A DNA stretch of 64,000 nucleotides from an uncultured Dysosmobacter sp. (GTDB taxonomy: Bacteria > Bacillota > Clostridia > Oscillospirales > Oscillospiraceae): NCBI GenBank assembly GCA_934565855.1, contig CAKTIO010000005.1, positions 62,001 to 126,000 on the forward strand. The letters are read 5' to 3'. The position numbers and the translations under genes were made by a program. Below, piece by piece: positions 58,209-64,000 of the stretch. Below the pieces are notes generated by a model. The model was not told where the DNA came from, made no database searches, and saw nothing but the letters and a program-made list of their open reading frames with translations. Positions within the stretch are counted from its first letter, which is position 1, and each line of letters opens with the position of its first letter.

Positions 58209-59555
58209 ATGCATTTACTCATTTCCTCACAGACCCGGCGGGTATTTCACCTGTCCCTGCCGATTTTTGCCGAGCTGCTGCTGCAGCTGCTGGTAGGCAA
58301 TATGGACCAGTTTATGATCTCGCACTATGGCAGCGCGGCGGTGGCATCCATCGGCAACGGAAACCAGGTGATGAATGTGGTGGTGATTGTGCTGGAGACG
58401 ATGAGCGCTGCCACCACGATTTTACTGACACAGAACCTGGGCGCTGGAAAGGACACGGAGAAATGCAGCGAGATCGCCACAGTGGGCGTGGTTATCAGCG
58501 CAGTATTCAGCATTCTGATGGGGCTGGTGCTGCTGTTTGCGCCGCATGTACTGTTTCAACTGCTGCGGACTCCGGAGGAGGCGTTTGCCGGAGCCTGCCT
58601 GTATACCCGCATTGTGGGCGGCGGTGTACTGCTGCAGGGATTATACATTGAACTGTGTGCCATCCTGCGCAGCTATACGCTGTTGAAGGAGGTGGTAACG
58701 GTATCCGTGACCATGAACCTGCTGAATATCATCGGCAATGCCGTGCTGATCAATGGCTGGCTGGGATTCCCGCAGCTACAGGTGGCTGGCGCTGCCATTT
58801 CCACCTGCTTCAGTAAGGGCGTGGGACTGCTGCTGGTGCTGTGGACGCTGCTGCGGAAATGCCCGGTGCGCTTTTCTCTGAAATATCTGCGTCCCTTCCC
58901 AGCGCTGACCTGCCAGCGGCTGCTGGCAATCGCCATGCCCTCCGGCGGAGAATCCCTGTCCTACAATGTTTCCCAGATCTTTATTCTCCGGTTTATCAAT
59001 CTGATGGGAACGGCGGTCATTGCCACAAAGGTCTATGCCAGTATGCTGGCAAATGTGGCGTATGTCTATTCCATTGCCGTAGCGCAGGCAACGCAGATCC
59101 TGATTGGCTATCTGCTGGGGGCGAAAAAGGTGGATCAGGTGACGCGGCGGGTGTGGTCCACCATCCGCATTGCCATTTTGGTGTCAGAGACCCTGACCCT
59201 TTTGATTTTCCTGTTTTCAGATCCCATTTACAGCCTGTTTACCACAGATCCGGAGATCCATGCCCTGGGGCGGCAGATCATTATGGTAGAGTTTATTTTG
59301 GAGATCGGCAGGTCCGTGAACATTGCAATGGTCCGCTGCCTGACCACGGCGGGCGATGTCTGGTTCCCGGTAGGCGTAGGCATTTTCAGTATGTGGACGG
59401 TGGCGGTGCTGGGCGGTTATCTGCTGGGGCATGTGCTTCAGCTGGGGCTGGTGGGTATCTGGATTGCTATGGCGTGTGATGAGTGTCTGCGGGGACTGCT
59501 GTTTACGGTGCGGTTCCGAAAGGGTGCGTGGAAAAAGAAGCAGCTGGTGTCATAA
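58209..59555 (+). CDS. MATE family efflux transporter
   Basis: A 448-residue, 12-span multidrug/toxin exporter with the two six-helix MATE repeats. Repeat 1 begins LSLPIFAELLLQLLVGNMDQ, and repeat 2 begins LAIAMPSGGESLSYNVSQIF. Substrate unknown; Na+ or H+ driven by family. ATG 58209 follows AAAGGAG at about 10 bases. The AI-2E-type gene follows 60 bases later. Confidence 0.92.
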   Translation: MHLLISSQTRRVFHLSLPIFAELLLQLLVGNMDQFMISHYGSAAVASIGNGNQVMNVVVIVLETMSAATTILLTQNLGAGKDTEKCSEIATVGVVISAVFSILMGLVLLFAPHVLFQLLRTPEEAFAGACLYTRIVGGGVLLQGLYIELCAILRSYTLLKEVVTVSVTMNLLNIIGNAVLINGWLGFPQLQVAGAAISTCFSKGVGLLLVLWTLLRKCPVRFSLKYLRPFPALTCQRLLAIAMPSGGESLSYNVSQIFILRFINLMGTAVIATKVYASMLANVAYVYSIAVAQATQILIGYLLGAKKVDQVTRRVWSTIRIAILVSETLTLLIFLFSDPIYSLFTTDPEIHALGRQIIMVEFILEIGRSVNIAMVRCLTTAGDVWFPVGVGIFSMWTVAVLGGYLLGHVLQLGLVGIWIAMACDECLRGLLFTVRFRKGAWKKKQLVS

Positions 59556-59615
59556 CCGGCGGGAGTGTTCGGACAACCGGGGAGTGGAGACCAGAAATGG
59601 TCGGAAGGAGTTTCT

Positions 59616-60770
59616 ATGGAATGGAGCCGTAAAAGATTTTATCAGCTGCTGGCATTGGTGGCGCTGGGTGTACTCCTTTTTGGTGCAGTCCAGCGGCTGG
59701 AACAGCTTCTGGTGCTGTTGGCAGGTTTGGTAAGGGTTGTCTCGCCGTTTTTGTTGGGACTGGTACTGGCGTTCATTTTCAATGTTCCCATGCGCGCCAT
59801 TGAGCGCCATTTGCCGCGGAAGGGGAAGCGGTGGGACCGGCTGCGCCGTCCGGTAGCATATGTCCTGACTCTGCTGTGTGTGGCAGGGGTTCTGGCAGTT
59901 GCCCTTTTTGCCATTGTTCCCGGTGTACGGACTGCGGCGTCTTCGGCATTGGAGCAGTTTCCGGACGCAATGGAGCGGTTGAACGCACAGCTGGCTGCTT
60001 GGAAGGATACCCTGCCTGCCGTTCAGGAAATGCTGGCACAGGCGGATTTAAACTGGCAGGAGATTGCTCAGAAGCTGACAGAGCTGGTGCAGAATTATGG
60101 AAAGACGCTGCTGACCTCCGGCGGCGGATTGATCGGCGGCATGGTCAGCGGAGTGGTCAGCTTTTTTGTGGGATTTGTGTTCAGCATATATGTGCTGCTG
60201 CAAAAGGAACGGCTGGGCAGGCAGGGAAGGCAGTGCCTCTATGCGCTGCTGCCTGAGCGGACAGCTGATCAGGTTTTGGAGGTTCTGCGGCTTTCTGACC
60301 GGGTATTTTCCAATTTCCTGTCCGGACAGTGTCTGGAAGCCTGCATTTTAGGCTCCATGTTTGTTGTTTCCATGATGCTGCTGCGGATGCCGTATGCCCT
60401 GCTGGTGGGCGTTTTGATCGCCCTGACGGCGTTGATTCCAATCGTAGGGGCATTTATCGGCTGCGTGGTGGGAACGCTTCTAATTGCACTGAACGACCCG
60501 TGGCAGGCAGCGGCGTTTGTGGTGCTGTTTCTGGTATTGCAGCAGATCGAGGGAAATCTCATCTATCCGCATGTGGTGGGTTCCTCTGTGGGACTGCCAT
60601 CCATTTGGGTTCTGGCTGCAGTCACGGTGGGCGGAAATCTCTTCGGTATTGCCGGAATGCTCTTTTTCATCCCACTGTGTTCTGTGCTGTATGCGTTGTT
60701 CCGCCGCTTTGTCTGGCAGCGGCTGCACCGGAAGGGTGTGGCACCTGAGAAATGGCAGGGAATGTCCTGA
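59616..60770 (+). CDS. AI-2E family transporter (UPF0118)
   Basis: A 384-residue membrane protein. N-terminal membrane segments are followed by a long soluble helical region (LEQFPDAMERLNAQLAAWKD) and the conserved C-terminal block ALIPIVGAFIGCVVGTLLIAL, then QQIEGNLIYPHVVGSSVGLP and NLFGIAGMLFFIPL. Some members export AI-2 or act as Na+/H+ antiporters; the substrate here is unknown. GAAGGAG precedes ATG 59616. Confidence 0.92.
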   Translation: MEWSRKRFYQLLALVALGVLLFGAVQRLEQLLVLLAGLVRVVSPFLLGLVLAFIFNVPMRAIERHLPRKGKRWDRLRRPVAYVLTLLCVAGVLAVALFAIVPGVRTAASSALEQFPDAMERLNAQLAAWKDTLPAVQEMLAQADLNWQEIAQKLTELVQNYGKTLLTSGGGLIGGMVSGVVSFFVGFVFSIYVLLQKERLGRQGRQCLYALLPERTADQVLEVLRLSDRVFSNFLSGQCLEACILGSMFVVSMMLLRMPYALLVGVLIALTALIPIVGAFIGCVVGTLLIALNDPWQAAAFVVLFLVLQQIEGNLIYPHVVGSSVGLPSIWVLAAVTVGGNLFGIAGMLFFIPLCSVLYALFRRFVWQRLHRKGVAPEKWQGMS

Positions 60771-60872
60771 TGCAGGAAATCGGTTTCGTAGGAGAAAAAT
60801 TAGAGAGAAAAAGGCGGCAAACCGTTGCGACACAGCAGCTACAGAAAAAGCTGAAAAAATTTCAAAAAAGGG

Positions 60873-60901
60873 TTGACAGATTGGGGTCCCATGAGTATAA
60901 T
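60873..60901 (+). promoter_or_regulatory. Consensus promoter of the tRNA cluster
   Basis: TTGACA (60873-60878), exactly 17 bases, TATAAT (60896-60901), located 48 bases before tRNA-Val. Confidence 0.9.
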
Positions 60902-60948
60902 AACTTTTGTCGTCTGACGAGTGCGACAATGACAAACACAGCAAACAC

Positions 60949-61025
60949 GGGAGCATAGCTCAGCTGGTTAGAGCACCTGCCTTACAAGCAGGGGGTCACT
61001 GGTTCGAGTCCAGTTGTTCCCACCA
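60949..61025 (+). tRNA. tRNA-Val (anticodon TAC)
   Basis: 77 bases with encoded CCA. Acceptor GGGAGCA pairs with TGTTCCC (G-T wobble included). Anticodon stem CCTGC/GCAGG encloses CTTACAA. Confidence 0.95.
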
Positions 61026-61051
61026 TGCGTTCACCTTGGTGAACTGCAGAT

Positions 61052-61128
61052 GGCCCGGTAGTTCAGTTGGTTAGAACGCTAGCCTGTCACGCTAGAGGTC
61101 GACGGTTCGAGCCCGTTCCGGGTCGCCA
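61052..61128 (+). tRNA. tRNA-Asp (anticodon GTC)
   Basis: 77 bases with encoded CCA. Anticodon stem CTAGC/GCTAG encloses CTGTCAC, giving GTC. Confidence 0.95.
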
Positions 61129-61131
61129 TTT

Positions 61132-61207
61132 GCCCAGATAGCTCAGTTGGTAGAGCAGGGGACTGAAAATCCCCGTGTCGCTGGTTCGATTCCGGCTCTG
61201 GGCACCA
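61132..61207 (+). tRNA. tRNA-Phe (anticodon GAA)
   Basis: 76 bases with encoded CCA. Acceptor GCCCAGA/TCTGGGC; the anticodon loop CTGAAAA gives GAA. Confidence 0.95.
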
Positions 61208-61210
61208 TTT

Positions 61211-61286
61211 GCGGGCATAGCTCATCTGGTAGAGCGCCACCTTGCCAAGGTGGAGGTAGCGAGTTCGAGCCTCGTTGCCCGCTCCA
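61211..61286 (+). tRNA. tRNA-Gly (anticodon GCC)
   Basis: 76 bases with encoded CCA. Acceptor GCGGGCA/TGCCCGC; the anticodon loop TTGCCAA gives GCC. Confidence 0.95.
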
Positions 61287-61328
61287 TTTGAAAGAACCAC
61301 ACCCTGCCCGTGTGGTTCTTTCAAATGG
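61284..61328 (+). repeat. 19-bp inverted repeat starting in the CCA of tRNA-Gly
   Basis: CCATTTGAAAGAACCACAC (61284-61302) and its exact complement (61310-61328) with a 7-base loop. It lies between tRNA-Gly and tRNA-Cys and has no proper T run. Confidence 0.75.
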
Positions 61329-61387
61329 AAGCCAGTGAAAATTCATGTGGCTTTCTAACCGCATCTTAATATAGATCGCATATCCCT

Positions 61388-61462
61388 GGTGACATAGCCA
61401 AGTGGTAAGGCAAGAGTCTGCAAAACTCTCATTCCCCGGTTCAAATCCGGGTGTCACCTCCA
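61388..61462 (+). tRNA. tRNA-Cys (anticodon GCA)
   Basis: 75 bases with encoded CCA. Acceptor GGTGACA/TGTCACC; the anticodon loop CTGCAAA gives GCA. Confidence 0.95.
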
Positions 61463-61470
61463 TATTAACT

Positions 61471-61529
61471 AAACGGTATAGATGCGTCTGGCGAAAAGCC
61501 AGGCGCATCAACCGTTTCCGGGCTTTTTC
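61471..61529 (+). terminator. Terminator of the tRNA cluster
   Basis: Outer AAACGG/CCGTTT and inner GATGCGTCTGGC/GCCAGGCGCATC stems, followed by CCGGGCTTTTT. Confidence 0.8.
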
Positions 61530-61590
61530 GGGACCGGATTTTTTCTTTCAAACCATAGATGCAAATCGCTGTTTCAGAGCGTCTGCCCCG

Positions 61591-61618
61591 ATTCGAACCG
61601 GGCGTTTTCCCTTTTCGG
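61591..61618 (-). other. tRNA T-arm-like fragment (possible attachment-site remnant)
   Basis: The plus strand reads CCCCGATTCGAACCGGGCG, so the minus strand gives CCCGGTTCGAATCGGGG, a tRNA T-arm shape. No full cloverleaf can be folded around it. It lies in the gene-free stretch 61463-61846, which otherwise holds the tRNA terminator and the hairpins at 61744-61771 and 61795-61828. Confidence 0.35.
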
Positions 61619-61743
61619 GCAGATGCATTCGGCCGGCGCCCTTTTTCAGCGGCGATTTTTCCGGCTGGCAGCGGTATTTTTCTCAAAAAAGAATCACAAA
61701 GATTTGGGCGTCGTTTTGTTGGTCCTGACGGACCGAGAAAGCG

Positions 61744-61771
61744 GCGCCCTTTTTCATTTCAAAAAGGGCGC
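61744..61771. terminator. Hairpin ahead of the accessory region
   Basis: GCGCCCTTTTT and AAAAAGGGCGC form an 11-bp perfect stem with loop CATTTC; bidirectional terminator shape. Confidence 0.6.
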
Positions 61772-61794
61772 TGGTCGCAGCGCCTGTATTTGTG

Positions 61795-61828
61795 GGCCGG
61801 AGCATGATCGCTCCGGCCTTATTTTTTT
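61795..61828 (+). terminator. Terminator upstream of the gene at 61847
   Basis: GGCCGGAGC pairs with GCTCCGGCC and TTATTTTTTT follows. Confidence 0.85.
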
Positions 61829-61846
61829 ACACACGGGAGGAGTTAT

Positions 61847-62539
61847 ATGAGTATCAGCGCAGAAGAAAAGAACCGCTACCTCAGAGAAGCAGCAATCGTC
61901 CTTGCCCGAGAAGGATTTCACACGGACAGGACTCACGCTGGTGGACTGTGTGTCCTGCTTGACGGTGCGCCGCTGTGCGAGGTGACCGATACCGGCGGCA
62001 TTACCTACCGCAATGAGGATATCGACGAGCCGGAACGGATCGCCGCCAAGGATAAGGTGTATGAGATTGTCAGGGTCACAGCGGAATATATGCGGCAGAT
62101 GGAAACGGCGCCCTTTTTGAAAGCCGACGGTCTGGAGGACGGCTACAAGGTGCTGGCGGATTTCAACGGCATCGTGCTGGCCGGTATCCAGAGCAAATAC
62201 GGCGTTCAGTTCGTTACATGGGACTGGAGTTTTGACCGCAAAGGCGTATCTCATGGTCATTATTACACCGGATTATATTCATCCGGCAACTATGACGCGG
62301 CGAAGCGGGACTTTGCCGTTCGCTCCGGATTGATCCCAAAGCAGCAGGTCTTCCAGGAGACACAGCTTATTGAGATCTACCGTTGCTGTACGGACACCCT
62401 GCAGGGTGGCTTTGAACTGTCATACGAACAGGAAAAGACGATTCAGGATGTGCGGAAGCAGATTGAAGAGTGCCTGCCGGACATTATGGAGCACATCCAG
62501 CAGCAGGTCGCGGAACCGACGCAAGAACAGACAATGTAA
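61847..62539 (+). CDS. Uncharacterised accessory-region protein
   Basis: A 230-residue soluble protein that I cannot assign. Visible features: an N-terminal beta-rich part (AGGLCVLLDGAPLCEVTDTGG), a central region (GYKVLADFNGIVLAGIQSKYG, then FVTWDWSFDRKGVSHGHYY), and a Gln/Glu-rich C-terminal helix. A His-rich turn (SHGHYY) is notable but no activity can be inferred. GGGAGGAG precedes ATG 61847. It is bounded on both sides by hairpin terminators. Confidence 0.75.
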   Translation: MSISAEEKNRYLREAAIVLAREGFHTDRTHAGGLCVLLDGAPLCEVTDTGGITYRNEDIDEPERIAAKDKVYEIVRVTAEYMRQMETAPFLKADGLEDGYKVLADFNGIVLAGIQSKYGVQFVTWDWSFDRKGVSHGHYYTGLYSSGNYDAAKRDFAVRSGLIPKQQVFQETQLIEIYRCCTDTLQGGFELSYEQEKTIQDVRKQIEECLPDIMEHIQQQVAEPTQEQTM

Positions 62540-62552
62540 TATCGAACGGTAT

Positions 62553-62585
62553 GGGCCGGAGTCTTATAAGATTCCGGCCCTTTTT
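62553..62585 (+). terminator. Terminator after the gene at 61847
   Basis: GGGCCGGA (62553-62560) pairs with TCCGGCCC (62573-62580), with inner palindrome TCTTATAAGA, and is followed by TTTTT. Confidence 0.88.
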
Positions 62586-62606
62586 GTTTTAGAGAGGAGT
62601 TCACTT

Positions 62607-63299
62607 ATGCCGCGCTATTTCATGCGAGACACGCCGCTGCAGGCGTTAGAGCAGTTGATGATGTCTCAGCCCGGTCAAAAACCCAGAGGCGGCGGGACAT
62701 ACCGCAGCCCATTCCATTACACGCCCAAAGATGTGGCGTGTGAATACTGCCAGAACTATGTCCGCAAGCATCCGTGCCGCTTGTGTGAATGCACCTGCTT
62801 GGAGGAACGGATCGAAGCGGGTGTGCTGGAACTGAACGAATTCGTGCGCGACTGCTTCGCACCCTCTATGGTGTCGCAGCTCCGAAAACGGATGCATCAG
62901 CAATTCAGAGAACGGAAACCTCAATTTTTCCTGTCTGATGCCCACCGGCGAAGATGGACACACTGGCGAGAGCGCTGCTGGCGCTTGTCCGACAGAAACA
63001 AAGCCGCCCTCTACCTGCTCACGGCGTATGAGAGCCTTTGGCGCAGGATGGTTTGGAAATGCGGGAACGACGGCTTTGACTTTCAAAGCGTTCGTCTCAG
63101 AGGGATCGAGCCGGAGCTCTACAGCGTTTACCAGGCAGCGAAGGCCATTGCGGTCGGCTGCTGCAATATTACTCTCGCAGACCTTGCGTCTCCGGAATTG
63201 GTCACAGATGAGGCGTTCCACCTGATCACCGGCGCACTGCTGATGGCCAAGTACGGAGATGCGGTTTTGAATTTGGAAAAAGGAGTGGATGAAACATGA
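62607..63299 (+). CDS. Uncharacterised protein with an N-terminal cysteine cluster
   Basis: A 230-residue protein. Residues 46-65 contain CEYCQNYVRKHPCRLCECTC, a cluster of seven cysteines that probably binds zinc; the rest is Arg-rich and helical (LRKRMHQQFRERKPQF, HRRRWTHWRERCWRL). No family recognised. ATG 62607 follows GAGGAG. Its stop overlaps the start of the next gene (ATGA). Confidence 0.75.
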   Translation: MPRYFMRDTPLQALEQLMMSQPGQKPRGGGTYRSPFHYTPKDVACEYCQNYVRKHPCRLCECTCLEERIEAGVLELNEFVRDCFAPSMVSQLRKRMHQQFRERKPQFFLSDAHRRRWTHWRERCWRLSDRNKAALYLLTAYESLWRRMVWKCGNDGFDFQSVRLRGIEPELYSVYQAAKAIAVGCCNITLADLASPELVTDEAFHLITGALLMAKYGDAVLNLEKGVDET

Positions 63300-63811
63300 T
63301 GATACAGGCGGTGCTCGGCAATCCGCATCACCCGGAATACGGCGTGGCAACGATCCCGTTCCCTATCCCCCACGACCAGTACGCACACTGCATGGAACTG
63401 CTGGAGGCTCTGGAGATTGGCGATGCGGTCAAAGCCGACTGCCAGGTGCAGGAGATCAACAGCTTTTACTCTGTGCTCAAGCGCACGGAGATGCTCACGG
63501 TCAATGCGGAAGAGCTGAACTACCTTGCCAAGCGGCTGGATACCCTGAAGCTGTATATGCCCCTTACCGCTGATTTCTATGAGAGAAGCGAGTACGGGGA
63601 TCTGGAACCGGAGAGTACCGAACTGGACGGTCGTGCATTGCGAGGCTACTATTACGCCGCCACTGCCGAGGAACTGGAGCGCTGTATCCGCCAGCTCCGC
63701 AGCAGGATCAAGAAAATCGCATTTGCGGAGCGAGGCCTGTCCAGTGCTTTGCCGGACTATGTGGATACCGGCCAGCTTTCCCTCCCGCTGGATGGGGGTG
63801 ATATCCCTTGA
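63296..63811 (+). CDS. Uncharacterised accessory-region protein, possibly antirestriction-like
   Basis: A 171-residue acidic protein starting MMIQAVLGNPHHPEYGVATI. It has a repeated Glu/Asp-rich helical layout (MELLEALEIGDAVKADCQVQ, then LNYLAKRLDTLKLYMPL), similar in style to ArdA-type antirestriction proteins, but the resemblance is too weak to name it. It is translationally coupled to the genes on both sides. Confidence 0.7.
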   Translation: MMIQAVLGNPHHPEYGVATIPFPIPHDQYAHCMELLEALEIGDAVKADCQVQEINSFYSVLKRTEMLTVNAEELNYLAKRLDTLKLYMPLTADFYERSEYGDLEPESTELDGRALRGYYYAATAEELERCIRQLRSRIKKIAFAERGLSSALPDYVDTGQLSLPLDGGDIP

Positions 63812-64000
63812 ACAGCTGTATCCCCTGGGTGGGCGGAAAGAGCAAGCTGCTGTGGATCATCAACAAGATGGCGCCGGATCACTACAGCCGATTCATCGAT
63901 GTGTTCGGCGGCAGCGGCACAGTGACCATGAGCCGCCCTATCCAACAGGGCTGTATGGAGGTCTATAACGATTTCAACAGCAATTTGACCAATCTGTTCT
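63808..64000 (+). CDS. D12-class DNA adenine methyltransferase, N-terminal part (runs off window)
   Basis: 64 residues are visible. The start TTG 63808 overlaps the upstream stop (TTGA), with GGGGGTGA as ribosome site. CIPWVGGKSKLLWII is the SAM-binding N terminus and FIDVFGGSGTVTMS is motif I of Dam-like enzymes; VYNDFNSNLTNLF follows as expected. The catalytic DPPY lies beyond the window. Phage- and element-borne enzymes of this type often protect DNA from restriction. Confidence 0.85.
   Translation, partial: MNSCIPWVGGKSKLLWIINKMAPDHYSRFIDVFGGSGTVTMSRPIQQGCMEVYNDFNSNLTNLF

Larger units (their letters stand above)
61847..64000 (+). mobile_element. Left part of a second accessory region (phage- or ICE-like)
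   Basis: Gene content changes abruptly after the tRNA cluster: three uncharacterised same-strand genes and a D12-class adenine methylase with tight overlaps, a layout typical of integrative elements or phages. No integrase or attachment repeat is visible and the right end lies outside the window, so the boundaries are guesses. Confidence 0.45.

Overview
The window is a moderately GC-rich chromosome segment from a Gram-positive anaerobe, most likely a gut Clostridia/Oscillospiraceae-type Firmicute. This rests on strong AGGAGG ribosome sites, NfnAB electron-bifurcating transhydrogenase, YerC/TrpR-like repressor, DUF5662, CarD, a PhoP-type Pho box, lipobox-type binding proteins and a Clostridia-style integrative element with a cysteine-rich VLP protein. 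No species is claimed.

1-38.4 kb is housekeeping backbone: the end of typA, tRNA-Arg, a cupin, trkA-trkH potassium uptake, a DUF308 membrane protein, a zinc-type binding lipoprotein, a CBS-pair protein, a Crp/Fnr regulator followed by nfnA-nfnB, a small HEPN-like gene, and a livK-H-M-G-F branched-chain amino acid importer. It continues with small membrane proteins, a lactate permease with a lactate-dehydrogenase-like enzyme, carD, and a complete pstSCAB-phoU-phoP-phoR regulon behind a visible Pho box. Then come a D-2-hydroxyacid dehydrogenase, a flavoprotein, an HtrA protease, a yerC-methyltransferase-hslO operon, and a csoR/P1B-ATPase metal module with near-perfect operator and promoter architecture.

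38,388-53,653 is a roughly 15-kb integrative element inserted in the start-codon region of ychF. The 16-bp sequence ATGAAATTAGGTATCG is present at both ends. The native ychF promoter, leader and ribosome site are stranded at the left end, and the element supplies a new ribosome site at the right end. Inside, from the left, are a DUF4143 ATPase, then (minus strand) a decayed type III restriction-modification locus whose res gene is cut short and followed by a TIGR02391 (HEPN motif) plus TIR-domain pair, a likely defence module. Next come two related modules, each with a cluster of about 21-bp repeats, a mobC-like gene and a repA-like gene. A flavodoxin/lipoprotein/DUF4405 cargo separates them. 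Xis and a tyrosine integrase lie at the right end. No relaxase was found, so the element looks mobilizable or degenerate rather than self-conjugative.

53.6-61.5 kb returns to backbone: ychF, DUF1893, YihY, an M29 aminopeptidase, gamma-carbonic anhydrase, MATE, an AI-2E-type transporter, and a Val-Asp-Phe-Gly-Cys tRNA cluster behind a consensus promoter. From about 61.8 kb a second accessory region begins, with three uncharacterised genes and the start of a D12-class adenine methylase that runs off the window.
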